Below are positions 46,359 through 55,670 of a stretch of 64,000 bases of DNA, in pieces. The DNA lies in the NCBI RefSeq assembly GCF_000420065.1, contig NZ_ATUF01000003.1, positions 1 to 64,000 on the forward strand, read 5' to 3'. Numbering within the stretch: the stretch's first letter is position 1; each line of letters opens with the position of its first letter. This DNA comes from Varibaculum cambriense DSM 15806 (lineage in GTDB: Bacteria > Actinomycetota > Actinomycetes > Actinomycetales > Actinomycetaceae). Both the position numbers and the translations under genes were made by a program. The notes under the pieces were generated by a model. The model worked only from the letters and a program-made list of their open reading frames with translations. It was not told the DNA's origin and did not search any database.

Positions 46359-47506
46359 GCGAAAGTCCGCTTACTGATACCTCAACCTTCGCGCGGATAG
46401 AAACCGGAAAAATTCGCGCAGTAAGGATAACTGAGCAGGGATTACAAGCCCAAAAACAAGCAGCCGCTATTAATCCGGGAGCATCCTATATGCGCTCGCA
46501 GGGAATGCTGCCAGCAAGCGACTTTACCGAGATCGGTTGCCCGCAACTGGTGGTTTTCCCTGCGGAAGTTACCCCGGACGAAGTGGAAGCACTAGCGGTT
46601 TCCCTTTGGGAGGACGCGGGATGGCTCGCTCCCGGCAGGTTACGTCTTAACGGACAGGCAGAACTTGCCGGTCCTTTCCAGGTTGACCAGTCAGTCCGCG
46701 AAATCTTAAAGCTACCTACATATAGTGAAATTGCCTTTCGCCTGGATTGTCCCCAGATGCGCGCCGGACAGCTAACGGAAGAACTGCGCGGAGTTGACCT
46801 GCTTACTGACGCTTTTGCCGCCAGTGAACCCATCGGATTGGAATTTGAAGTACTGAGCGGCTTGCTGGCGATCTGCCGGCGCCTTGGGGGGAGCCTGCGA
46901 GTGGGGGCAGGCAGTAGCGCCAAAGACGCAGCGGCGCAGATACTTTCTCCCGACCCAGACTCGGCAGTCAATTTAGCGGTGTACTCGCCCTATTGGATAG
47001 AAAAAACTAGTCTGCAAGAACTCCTAGAGCCGGTATTGGGAGAGCTAAGTTCCGACCCGGGAGTCCCCGAACGTCCCAGCCGCTCCCAGCGGCGCCTGGA
47101 GCGGGAAGCCGAATCTTTAGTTACCGCCCAATTGGGCAAAGAGAAGCTGGCCTGGATAGCGGCAGAGGCGGCTGCCTTTGATCAAGAGGTAGGTAGCCAA
47201 CTGACTAATAGTGACGCTTACGCCCTTTACGGCTCCCTAGGGTTAGGTGCAGATTTCTTCTTGGGAGCGGAAGCCGGCACGCAGGTGCCGTGTGCGTTAC
47301 GTTTTCATCCCGCTCATGGGAAACCGTTTGCTATCTACCAGTTGCAATGGCTCGGGCATCCGGAGGGAAACCGGCGTCTTAGCCGGGTAGAACGGGTGGC
47401 GCGAATGAAGGTGACTAATGCCTTTGAGGACGCGGCTCGCCTCTTGGGAGAGGTAGCTGCCGGAACCGTAGTGGACGAAGACTCATTCCTAGTTACTTGG
47501 AACTAG
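46355..47506 (+). CDS. Unknown protein translationally coupled to dcd
   Basis: A 383-residue soluble protein. The start is the GTG at 46355, overlapping the dcd stop by four bases. I recognise no domain. There is no signal peptide and no membrane helix. A basic segment with [18 protein letters not shown] lies near residues 240-257. A C-terminal part contains [19 protein letters not shown] and [19 protein letters not shown]. The sequence looks coding over its whole length. Coupling with dcd hints at a link to nucleotide metabolism or DNA, but nothing in the protein proves this. Confidence 0.75.
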   Translation: MSESPLTDTSTFARIETGKIRAVRITEQGLQAQKQAAAINPGASYMRSQGMLPASDFTEIGCPQLVVFPAEVTPDEVEALAVSLWEDAGWLAPGRLRLNGQAELAGPFQVDQSVREILKLPTYSEIAFRLDCPQMRAGQLTEELRGVDLLTDAFAASEPIGLEFEVLSGLLAICRRLGGSLRVGAGSSAKDAAAQILSPDPDSAVNLAVYSPYWIEKTSLQELLEPVLGELSSDPGVPERPSRSQRRLEREAESLVTAQLGKEKLAWIAAEAAAFDQEVGSQLTNSDAYALYGSLGLGADFFLGAEAGTQVPCALRFHPAHGKPFAIYQLQWLGHPEGNRRLSRVERVARMKVTNAFEDAARLLGEVAAGTVVDEDSFLVTWN

Positions 47507-47671
47507 CTTGCCTATGTTCGGGTAACTAGCAGTAGCGGTAAAACCGAGCCGGTGTAATGTTCCCCTCGGCTTCCTCTCGGAAGAAAATACTGCCTATTTG
47601 GTAACTAAACTGGATAAGTTTTTCTGCCGATGACTACAATTTAACTGTTAACGCGGTTTGCAAGGAGTTGC

Positions 47672-49408
47672 ATGATACAAAAAAACCAAGACTCCCAGCC
47701 CCGGCAATCTTCTGAGGTTCTGCAAGTTTTATCCGGACTGCTGATGGTGTTGTTTGTGGCAGTAATGTCGGTGACCATCATCGGTACCGCTTTGCCCACC
47801 ATGATGTCAGCCCTTAGTGGGAGCGAATCGCAATACACCTGGATAGTAACGGCCATGATGCTGGCCTCTACAGTAGCCACCCCGGTTTCGGGAAAACTGG
47901 CAGATATGTATGACTCAAAGAAACTCTTGATGGGGGCAATCGGGCTGTTTACTTTGGGATCTCTGCTTTCGGGGGCGGTTACTGAGGCTTGGCAACTGAT
48001 TTTCACCCGCATTGTGCAGGGCTTAGGGATGGGCTCAATCATGTCGCTGACCCAAGTGGTTATGGCGCTGATTATTCCTCCTCGTGAACGCGGTCGCTAT
48101 AACGGGTATATCGGAGCAGTCATGGCGGTCGCCAATGTCTCCGGTCCCCTAGTGGGAGGGTTTATCGTGGCCGCCCCGTGGCTAGGGTGGCGGTGGTGTC
48201 TGTGGGTTTCGATCCCCTTTTCTCTGGCAGCTATGGCGGTGCTTTGGCGTTTTTTGAAGGTTCCAGCCGCGCAGATTAGTAAACCGCGTATCGATTTCCT
48301 GGGAACTGGTCTGATAACTGCGGCGGTATCAGCCGCCCTGATTTGGTTGTCTCTAGCGGGTAAAACCTTCGCTTTTGCCTCCTGGCAAACCGCGGTGATG
48401 CTGGCTTTAGCGGCACTTTTCCTGGTGGCTTTCGTGTTGTGGGAGCTGCATTTTCCCGAGCCCATCATACCCATGTGGATGTTTACTCAGCGCACCGCGC
48501 TGCTGGCAATTTTAGGTTCCATATCGGTAGGAACCGCGCTTAATGCTCCGCCTTTGTTTTTCACCCAGTTCTTCCAAATTGCCAAGGGGATGAATCCGGC
48601 GCTCGCGGGGATGGCGTTGCTTCCCGGGATGGTCGGTACTTTTATTGCCTCAACTTTGATCGGGTTGCTGGTTTCCCGAATAGGGCGCTGGAAACGTTTC
48701 GTAGTCGGCGGTTTCGTGGTGATGTGTCTCGGGATTTTCCTCATTACCCTGATTGATAAAAATAGTCCCTACTGGTTCTGCGCGCTGGGAATGTTCCTAT
48801 TGGGAGCCGGACAAGGTGCCAGTATGCAAAACCTGGTGCTAGCGGTACAAAACGGGGTGAAACTGCGCGATATGGGCGCTGCTACCTCGACAGTTACTTT
48901 TTGCCGCTCGATGGGCGGCGCGATCGGGATACAAATCTGCGGTTTCGTATTCACCTGGGAGATTGCTCGGCAAGTTAGTGCCGGGATGGCAAAGCTAGGG
49001 AAGAAAGGTGCCGCTATGGCGGATCTATCTACTCTGGAACTGGATAAACTTACCGCTGCCCAACAACAGGTGGTTCGGGATGCCTATGCCAGCGCCCTCG
49101 GAGATATTTTTGTGCCGCTGCTGGTACTTTCCCTTATCGGCTTGGTTTGCGTCTGCCTGATGAAAGGCAGCGAGCTGATTTCGGAATATGCCGAGCATGA
49201 AGCGCAAAATCATCAGGCAACGGAACGGGAACGCGAGCTGGTGCGCCGCGCCCTCGAAAAGGATCAAGTGAGCCGGGAACTTGCCCAGCTTAAGCAGCAA
49301 AAACATCCAAATAAACCCCAGGATCAATCCGCTAGTAAGGGAGAGGATCGAGATAATCCCCCAGAAGATGAGGATGATTTGGGAACAGATAATGACCACC
49401 TAGGGTAG
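47672..49408 (+). CDS. MFS drug exporter of the DHA2 (EmrB/QacA) family
   Basis: A 578-residue transporter with 14 predicted membrane segments. Motif A of this family is seen as GKLADMYDSKKLLMG, and motif C as GPLVGGFIV. It includes SIMSLTQVVMALIIPPRERGRY and a second-half repeat. The last about 90 residues are a charged cytoplasmic tail (with QATERERELVRRALEKD) rich in Gln, Lys and Asp. It should pump cationic or hydrophobic compounds out using the proton gradient. The ATG follows AAGGAG. No regulator is adjacent, and the drug range is unknown. Confidence 0.9.
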   Translation: MIQKNQDSQPRQSSEVLQVLSGLLMVLFVAVMSVTIIGTALPTMMSALSGSESQYTWIVTAMMLASTVATPVSGKLADMYDSKKLLMGAIGLFTLGSLLSGAVTEAWQLIFTRIVQGLGMGSIMSLTQVVMALIIPPRERGRYNGYIGAVMAVANVSGPLVGGFIVAAPWLGWRWCLWVSIPFSLAAMAVLWRFLKVPAAQISKPRIDFLGTGLITAAVSAALIWLSLAGKTFAFASWQTAVMLALAALFLVAFVLWELHFPEPIIPMWMFTQRTALLAILGSISVGTALNAPPLFFTQFFQIAKGMNPALAGMALLPGMVGTFIASTLIGLLVSRIGRWKRFVVGGFVVMCLGIFLITLIDKNSPYWFCALGMFLLGAGQGASMQNLVLAVQNGVKLRDMGAATSTVTFCRSMGGAIGIQICGFVFTWEIARQVSAGMAKLGKKGAAMADLSTLELDKLTAAQQQVVRDAYASALGDIFVPLLVLSLIGLVCVCLMKGSELISEYAEHEAQNHQATERERELVRRALEKDQVSRELAQLKQQKHPNKPQDQSASKGEDRDNPPEDEDDLGTDNDHLG

Positions 49409-49442
49409 GTTAGTAATAACTATCAAAGCGGAAAGGCAAACC

Positions 49443-49712
49443 ATGGATATTGGCTGGAAAGTAGCAAGCGCGGCCAGCTTGGCGGGCGCCGGGCTGGTAG
49501 CAAACCTGGTAATTAACGCCGGCTGGAAGCTGGTGACCGGGCACAAACCTCCCCAGGATGGGGAAGAGGCAGCCCAGTCTTCGCTGCTAGAGGTAGTGCT
49601 TTTTGCCGCTATTTCAGGAGTGGCAGTTACCCTAATCCAGCGAGCCGCGATGCGTCGCACTAACAGCTGGTACGGAGGACGTCATAAAGATGTCCTCGAC
49701 CTGGGGAACTAA
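49443..49712 (+). CDS. DUF4235-family small membrane protein
   Basis: An 89-residue protein beginning MDIGWKVASAASLAGAGLVAN, with two hydrophobic segments separated by a charged loop (HKPPQDGEEA). The C-terminus RRTNSWYGGRHKDVLDLGN matches the DUF4235 family common in actinobacteria. The function is unknown. It starts 35 bases after the drug exporter stop, so it may be read through from that gene. Confidence 0.82.
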   Translation: MDIGWKVASAASLAGAGLVANLVINAGWKLVTGHKPPQDGEEAAQSSLLEVVLFAAISGVAVTLIQRAAMRRTNSWYGGRHKDVLDLGN

Positions 49713-49796
49713 CTTTTCTAGGACGCGTTTTACCCGGTTGGACGGCACCTTTTAGCGGCAATAGATTCACCGGTGATAGGCTCTAGGTGACCGTAA

Positions 49797-49879
49797 CGAC
49801 AGGGGAGCCGCATAGGCTGAGAGTGTCCAGTTGGACAGACCCTCGCACCTGAACCAGGTAATGCTGGCGCAGGAAGTCG
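49797..49879 (+). promoter_or_regulatory. TPP riboswitch (THI element)
   Basis: The conserved core is present: CAGGGGAGCC (about 49800-49809), GGCTGAGAG, then ACCTGAACCAGGTAATGCTGG (split here as ACCTGAAC and GGTAATGCTGG) and GCGCAGGAAG. P1 pairs CGAC (49797-49800) with GTCG (49876-49879). It controls the thiBPQ operon. Downstream, CCCTCC (49905-49910) can pair with the GGAGGG Shine-Dalgarno (49919-49924), consistent with translational control. Confidence 0.94.
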
Positions 49880-49928
49880 AGTCTCTTACTTGCGCCCGCA
49901 AGTCCCCTCCTGACAAATGGAGGGAGAA

Positions 49929-50984
49929 ATGCGCAAACTCGCGCGATTTACCGCAACCCTAGCAATCGGAGCCTTGGCGCTGGGACTAAGCGGTTGTGGA
50001 AACGATAAAAATGCCACCCCCACCAAAGGGGATAGCAACCAGGTAACTATGGTTACCAATGGCAGTTGGACGCTAGGCAAAGAATCTTTAGCCAAAGCTA
50101 AAGCTGCTACTGGACAAGAAATTAAGCTGGTCAACGGGGAAGAATCAGGCACCCTCGATTCCAAATTAATCTTGCGTAAAGATTCTCCGCTGGGCGATCT
50201 GGCGGTGGGATTGACCGCCAATAACGTGGTGAAGGTAGCCAAGGCGGGGGTAATCGCGCCCTCGAAAGTAAAAGTTCCTTCTTCGGCGGAAAAATATTTG
50301 ATCAAAGAGGCTGAGGGGGCGTTGCCTTTAGATCGCTCCGATGTGTGTGCCAACTACGATATTGCCTACTTTAAAGACCGTAATCTGAAAGTGCCGGAAA
50401 ACTTTGATGACCTGCTGAAACCAGAATACAAAGGCTTGACGGTAATCGAGAATCCCGCCAAATCTGATACCGGCTTGGGGATGCTGCTGGCTACCGTGCA
50501 ACAAAAGGGCAAAGACGGATACGTCAAGTACTGGAAAGACTTGATGGCTAACGGAAGCAAAGCCGTAAACACCTGGGATGAAGCCTATAACCAAGAGTTC
50601 ACCCAAGGAGAAGGTAAAGGAAAATTCCCGATCGTAATGTCTTACTCCTCCTCCCCCTATTGGTCGGTTTCTGAGGACGGAAGTTCGGCTCCCACTGCCA
50701 ATATCGCAGGTACCTGCTATCCGGCAGTCGAATATGGGGCAGTACTCAAAGGTGCCAAGAACGCCGCTGGCGCGGAAAAAGTTTTGAACTGGCTTTACAG
50801 TGAAGAAGGTCAGAGCGCCATTATGAACGAAAACATCACCTACCCCATTGACGAGCAGGTAAAACTAGATCCCAAACTAGAGAAGTTTGCTCCCCGCCCA
50901 GAAAACGATAAGCAACTTGATCCGGTACAGATTGAGCAAAACCGCGGTGAGTGGATTCGCCAGGTACAGGCGGTACTAGGATAG
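49929..50984 (+). CDS. thiB: Thiamine ABC transporter substrate-binding lipoprotein
   Basis: A 351-residue binding protein of the ThiB/TbpA family for thiamine and its phosphates. The signal peptide ends in the lipobox LSGC. Family-type segments include ESGTLDSKLILRKDSPLGDL and DRSDVCANYDIAYFKDRNL, and the later EGQSAIMNENITYPID. I take the ATG at 49929, because GGAGGGA lies 3-9 bases upstream. An in-frame ATG at 49917 overlaps that ribosome-binding site. It is the first gene after the TPP riboswitch. Confidence 0.94.
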   Translation: MRKLARFTATLAIGALALGLSGCGNDKNATPTKGDSNQVTMVTNGSWTLGKESLAKAKAATGQEIKLVNGEESGTLDSKLILRKDSPLGDLAVGLTANNVVKVAKAGVIAPSKVKVPSSAEKYLIKEAEGALPLDRSDVCANYDIAYFKDRNLKVPENFDDLLKPEYKGLTVIENPAKSDTGLGMLLATVQQKGKDGYVKYWKDLMANGSKAVNTWDEAYNQEFTQGEGKGKFPIVMSYSSSPYWSVSEDGSSAPTANIAGTCYPAVEYGAVLKGAKNAAGAEKVLNWLYSEEGQSAIMNENITYPIDEQVKLDPKLEKFAPRPENDKQLDPVQIEQNRGEWIRQVQAVLG

Positions 50985-50991
50985 CGGCTTT

Positions 50992-52662
50992 ATGAGGCTA
51001 CCAGGCCGAAGTCACCTGCTGCCAGGACGAGTACTGCTTGTCCTGGCAGTGGGAATTCCTGCCGTTTTCCTGGGATTTTGTTTTTTCTATCCCGTCCTGG
51101 CACTTGCCTGGTTAGGGGTGGGGCAAGCCGGGGAAGCCGGCTATTTTTCTACTTTTTGGCGAGTCTTATCTGATTCCTTCACTTGGCGGGCGATCCGAGA
51201 CACTCTCATCCTGGCGCTGGGAGGAACTTTCTTTTCTACCCTGGTGGGGCTGCCCCTCGCCTGGGTGTTGTACTGCTTGAATTTTCGCTTTAGAACCACC
51301 CTACGTGCGGCAATAACCATCCCCTTTGTGCTTCCTACTATTGGGGTGGCGGCTGCATTCAAGGCGCTCCTGGCCGAGGACGGCTGGCTATCTGGGTTAG
51401 GGCTGGACGGCACCTTTGGAGCCGTTATTTTAGCGATGGTTTTCTATAACGTTTCCCTGATAGTACGCACCGTCGGCCCGGTTTGGGCGCGGATTGATCA
51501 CCGCGCCTATCAGGCAGCACGTACCTTAGGTGCCGCGCCTACCCGCGCGTTTTTCACCGTTACTTTACCGCAACTGTTAGGGGCAATCGCCTCGGCAGCT
51601 TCCCTAGTTTTTCTATACTGCTCTTCCTCCTATTCGCTGGTGATGATTCTGGGGGGAATCGGGGTCGTAACTTTAGAGAGTCAGATATACCAAACCACCT
51701 CGGTTGATTTAGATCTATCGGCGGCAGCAGTCCTAGCACTACTGCAGGTAGTAATAGTTGCGGCGGCGCTAGCCGGCTCGCAACATTTTCAAAATAAGGC
51801 ACGTGGCGGAGTAAAACTTAAAGCCATCGAGAGTTCCCGACCGGCTCGCGGAAAGCAACGTTTCGCGGTCTGGGGCGCAGCCGCAGTGATTATAATCCTG
51901 ATAGCCCTGCCGATGGCGCAGGTAGTGGCACGATCATTTCGGCGCCGCGGACAGTGGACCGTGCAAAACTATCTTGACCTGACCCGCCCGGATGCCTCTA
52001 TCTTGATAGAACAACCGGTAATCAACTCCCTGGGGGTTTCGCTGCGAGCAGCACTTATCGGAGCAGTGGTCTCCACCTTGCTGGGTGCCCTAGTAGCAGC
52101 CGTAACCTCCCGGCAATATCGTAATCCGCGATTGCGGCGCGCCGCCGAAATTTTTGACTCTATAAATATGTTGCCCCTAGGGGTTTCCAGCGTGGTGATT
52201 GGTCTGGGATTCTTAATCACCCTCGCTGCTCCTCCCTGGAACCTGGCTGATAGTCCCTTCCTATTGCCCCTAGCCCAAGCACTCGGGGCATCTCCGCTGG
52301 TAATCAGATTAATGCGCCCCATGCTGCAAACTATTAACCCGAAGCAAAGAGAAGCTGCCGCCACCTTGGGGGCACGTCCTTCCCGGATATTCTTAACCAT
52401 AGATGGTCCCTATATTTGGGGAGCGCTAGTAGTGGCTTTCGGTTTTGCTTTCGCAGTTTGTTTTGGGGAGTTTGGGGCGGCCTCTTTCCTAGTGATGCCA
52501 GAATCTTTAACTTTGCCGGTGATGATCTATAAACTCTCGGGAAGTGCGGGGCCAGCCGAAAATGGGATGGCGATGGCCGCGGCGGTTATCCTCTGTTTAA
52601 CCTGTTCTCTGGTGATGAGCGCAGTAGAAGCTCTGCGAAAAAGAAAAGTTGGTGAATACTGA
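50992..52662 (+). CDS. thiP: Thiamine ABC transporter permease
   Basis: A 556-residue ThiP-type permease made of two homologous six-helix halves fused in one chain. Each half carries an EAA-type loop: AYQAARTLGAAPTRAFFTVT in the first and REAAATLGARPSRIFLTI in the second. The cytoplasmic region between the halves is basic. It starts 7 bases after thiB and its stop overlaps the thiQ start (TGATG). Confidence 0.93.
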   Translation: MRLPGRSHLLPGRVLLVLAVGIPAVFLGFCFFYPVLALAWLGVGQAGEAGYFSTFWRVLSDSFTWRAIRDTLILALGGTFFSTLVGLPLAWVLYCLNFRFRTTLRAAITIPFVLPTIGVAAAFKALLAEDGWLSGLGLDGTFGAVILAMVFYNVSLIVRTVGPVWARIDHRAYQAARTLGAAPTRAFFTVTLPQLLGAIASAASLVFLYCSSSYSLVMILGGIGVVTLESQIYQTTSVDLDLSAAAVLALLQVVIVAAALAGSQHFQNKARGGVKLKAIESSRPARGKQRFAVWGAAAVIIILIALPMAQVVARSFRRRGQWTVQNYLDLTRPDASILIEQPVINSLGVSLRAALIGAVVSTLLGALVAAVTSRQYRNPRLRRAAEIFDSINMLPLGVSSVVIGLGFLITLAAPPWNLADSPFLLPLAQALGASPLVIRLMRPMLQTINPKQREAAATLGARPSRIFLTIDGPYIWGALVVAFGFAFAVCFGEFGAASFLVMPESLTLPVMIYKLSGSAGPAENGMAMAAAVILCLTCSLVMSAVEALRKRKVGEY

Positions 52663-53672
52663 TGGACGGCTTAACTATTTCCCAAGCGCGGGTGCAATAC
52701 GGGCAGGTGGAGGCAGTCAAAGATCTCAGTATCGAGGTTCCGCTTGGTACGGTAACTGCGCTGCTGGGACCTTCGGGATGCGGAAAGTCCTCGCTACTGC
52801 GGGCGATTGCGGGACTGGAACCTTTAGCGGCAGGCAGTGTTTCTTGGCGGGGACGCAATATGGAGCAGGTGCCGGTACATCAGCGTCACTTCGGAATGAT
52901 GTTCCAAGACGGACAGCTGTTCCCCAGCCGAAATGTAAGTGGCAATATCGCCTATGGAATCGCGCATCTTCCTAAGGCACAAAGGCAAGAAAAAGTTAAA
53001 GAACTACTGGATAGTGTGGGTTTAAGTGGCTATCAAGATCGCAGTATTGACACTCTCTCGGGCGGGCAAGCTCAGCGAGTGGCGCTAGCGCGCTGTCTGG
53101 CCCCCCAACCCCAGCTACTGTTGCTAGATGAACCCTTATCTGCCTTAGATCGGGCGCTGCGCGAGGAGCTGGTGATTACCCTGCGGCAGATTATCCGAGA
53201 TCTAGAATTAACGGTCGTCTATGTAACTCATGATCAAGATGAAGCATTTTCCTTGGCAGACCAGATTGTGATTATGGATCAAGGTAAAATCTTGGCGGCA
53301 AATAGTGCCGAGGAAATCTGGACTCATCCCGGCTCCCAAGCTGCAGCCTCTTTCCTGGGGTATCGGCCCTTCCTCAGCGCTGCGGCTGCGGCAGAGTTTG
53401 GCATAGAAATTCCGGGGGATACGCAGCTGGCAGTAGCTCCGGGAGGATTAAAAATGTGCCTGGCGGAGCAGGGGATTGCGGCTAACGCCCGAGATTTACG
53501 GGTACGGCGGGGAAAATATTTGGCTGAAGTTGCTTGGCGACAAGGCAGCGAAGAATATTCCGGACAGGCAGAGGCGGGATTAGGTTTGCACCTGTCTAAG
53601 AAGCAAACCTCACAAGAAGTGGGTTTACAGATTCAGCGTTCGGAAACCTGCGTTGTGCCAGTTTCTTCCTGA
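52662..53672 (+). CDS. thiQ: Thiamine ABC transporter ATP-binding protein
   Basis: A 336-residue ABC ATPase with Walker A GPSGCGKSS, signature TLSGGQAQR, Walker B LLLDEPLSALD and VTHDQDEAF. The N-terminal 240 residues are the ATPase; about 95 further residues form an accessory domain longer than in E. coli ThiQ. The start overlaps the thiP stop, and the gene is the last of the TPP-riboswitch operon. Its last 40 bases overlap the convergent gene at 53633. Confidence 0.92.
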   Translation: MDGLTISQARVQYGQVEAVKDLSIEVPLGTVTALLGPSGCGKSSLLRAIAGLEPLAAGSVSWRGRNMEQVPVHQRHFGMMFQDGQLFPSRNVSGNIAYGIAHLPKAQRQEKVKELLDSVGLSGYQDRSIDTLSGGQAQRVALARCLAPQPQLLLLDEPLSALDRALREELVITLRQIIRDLELTVVYVTHDQDEAFSLADQIVIMDQGKILAANSAEEIWTHPGSQAAASFLGYRPFLSAAAAAEFGIEIPGDTQLAVAPGGLKMCLAEQGIAANARDLRVRRGKYLAEVAWRQGSEEYSGQAEAGLGLHLSKKQTSQEVGLQIQRSETCVVPVSS

Positions 53673-55372
53673 GTATTTTTTGTCTGGATTCCTTCCACCT
53701 TGCCGGTACAAAGGGCAGAGATTTTCGGGTCAGCAATAGCACTGGTCACGGTAATGGCACTCGTTGCTTGGGGATCCTCTAAACATTTCTTCAGGTAGTC
53801 TGCCGCTGGTTTCCCACGCGCAATCTGTCCGGTATCAATGATACGGATAACTTTTTCTGCTCCTTTTAGCTCGCAGGAAACCCTATTGAATTGCACCTGA
53901 TAGGAGCTGCCAGAACCATTGGTATCGCTTACTCGGATGCAAGAATCAACCGGGACAGTAAAACCGGGCTCCGCTTTATTCATCGGATTGGCGGATCCGC
54001 GACCTATTGTCTGGTTTTCCCCGACTTGTCGTCCCCAACCTTGGAAGGCTTCCGGGGCGAATATATGTAGTGTCTTATCGTCTTTTACAGACTCCAAGTA
54101 GCTGTGTGCCAAAGTGTTGATACTCCACAGTTCAATCCCATCAGCGGTGGAAATTGCTTTCAGTACGCCCTCTTCCGTGGTGTAAAGTAAAACGTCCTGG
54201 TGGAGGCGGATATCCTTGACATTTTCGTTAAAGGACCAGATTTCTTTTCCATTCTTGCGGGAATAGCAGCCGAGATGATGGTTACTGGCAACATACAGGG
54301 AATTGGTGGTGGGGAGTATCTGAGTCCCTTCTCCCAATTTCATTTCGGTTTCGTCAAATAGGGTGCGTAAGGAGCGTAAGGTTTCCCAATCCATGCGGAA
54401 AAGCTTGCCTCCTTTTTGCACCAGGTCTAATAGTTGTCCAGCGTTATCAGTAGGAACCGTAGTTCCTTCCGGTAAAGGAGTTACGTGGGTGCGCTGCGGT
54501 TGAATATATAGGGAGCGGGCGCACCCATCTGCGGGGCTGAGTACCCAAGCAGTGTCGTCAGCGTTTCGGATCAATCTTCCGGGACTGGCAGCCTGAATCT
54601 GGTTAGTTTCGGGATTCACCAAATAATTGATGCCTTTATGTCCGATAACCCACAGGGTGTCGGAAAAAGGTTCAAAAGTTTCAGGTGCTTGCTCTGTAGG
54701 TTTTCCGTCTAGATTACAGTTACCAGCATCTGGTTGTAGCTGCGGGTCAGAGGCTTTTTGGGAAACTAAGCCTTCCGCTAATTGTTCCCCTTGGTCCGAC
54801 AAGCGCAGCAGGGAGAGGTCTTCTCCAACTAGGATGATTTGCGATCCGTGGGTACCAATATTGATATAGGAATCGGTGGATTCCCATATCCAACGGGCAG
54901 TCCCCATTTTTAAATCCACCACTGCTATCCCCGAACCATTCCCCGAATGGTACAGGCAGGGAAGGTAACGATGGTCCCCATCGGCACCCCCAAGTGTTTG
55001 CTGAGCGCAAGCGGCTAAGGGGGCTCCTAAGTTAACCGACCAAGACGAGGTGCCGTCGGCTGCTAGTTGCAGGACAACGCCACTACCGTCGCCAGCGACT
55101 CCCGCGGCAACTCGGTAATCCCCATAGGTTACCGGTCGGAGTGAAGATTGTGCGCCCCACAGAGGAATAAATGAGCTAATTCCATAGTCTTGGGCTCGAA
55201 AATCCTCGTGCAGCACCGGTTCAACCTTGTAGTAACCAGTTGCTTGCGCCTGTCGAGAGTTATAACGCCACCAAAGGAAGGCTCCGCCGCCGATAATCGC
55301 TAATAATGCGAGAGTGAGAACTACTATAATCAGCCGGAAAAGCCGCCGCTTTATGCGCCTGGAGCCAGCCAC
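53633..55372 (-). CDS. Membrane-anchored PQQ-like beta-propeller protein
   Basis: A 579-residue protein from the GTG at 55370-55372, which follows GGGAGGGAG at good spacing; a TTG eleven codons upstream (55405) is possible. One N-terminal membrane helix (LIIVVLTLALLAIIGGGAFLWW, broken here as two parts: LIIVVLTLALLAII and GGGAFLWW) anchors it, facing outside. The ectodomain has repeated blades of the PQQ/BamB type, such as GVVLQLAADGTSSWSVNL, TARWIWE, CYSRKNGKEIWSFN and AISTADGIELWSINT. The C-terminal 100 residues contain two Cys pairs. Quinone-dependent catalysis is not supported; a binding or scaffold role is more likely. Adjacent to other envelope genes. Function unknown. Confidence 0.75.
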   Translation of the reverse strand: MAGSRRIKRRLFRLIIVVLTLALLAIIGGGAFLWWRYNSRQAQATGYYKVEPVLHEDFRAQDYGISSFIPLWGAQSSLRPVTYGDYRVAAGVAGDGSGVVLQLAADGTSSWSVNLGAPLAACAQQTLGGADGDHRYLPCLYHSGNGSGIAVVDLKMGTARWIWESTDSYINIGTHGSQIILVGEDLSLLRLSDQGEQLAEGLVSQKASDPQLQPDAGNCNLDGKPTEQAPETFEPFSDTLWVIGHKGINYLVNPETNQIQAASPGRLIRNADDTAWVLSPADGCARSLYIQPQRTHVTPLPEGTTVPTDNAGQLLDLVQKGGKLFRMDWETLRSLRTLFDETEMKLGEGTQILPTTNSLYVASNHHLGCYSRKNGKEIWSFNENVKDIRLHQDVLLYTTEEGVLKAISTADGIELWSINTLAHSYLESVKDDKTLHIFAPEAFQGWGRQVGENQTIGRGSANPMNKAEPGFTVPVDSCIRVSDTNGSGSSYQVQFNRVSCELKGAEKVIRIIDTGQIARGKPAADYLKKCLEDPQATSAITVTSAIADPKISALCTGKVEGIQTKNTQEETGTTQVSER

Positions 55373-55670
55373 TGCAATCTCCCTCCCACTAATTGAAATC
55401 GACAAATCGACCTAGTTAAGTCTAACCCGCACTAGTTATTTCTAGGTCATGGCGTGGCGGGTATGCCAGTTAGACTAAGGCGGAGGGGGAGTAACCAGAA
55501 TAATCAGTACTCTTCGCTGAGGTAGTGTGAGCTGGAAATAGCAACGCTACCTTTAGGTGGTCGAGAAAGAGAGCGTTGCAGCTGTCAAACAGGTTCGCAA
55601 GTTCCCTATTTGTGGTTAGAATAAAGCTATAGGTTTGGGCCTAAAAGAATAGGTAAAACTGAGGCAAAAT

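Noticed and set aside
53633-55372. PQQ-dependent dehydrogenase
   Set aside because: Propeller blades are present, but no catalytic or quinone-binding motifs are visible, and the protein is membrane-anchored like BamB-type scaffolds.
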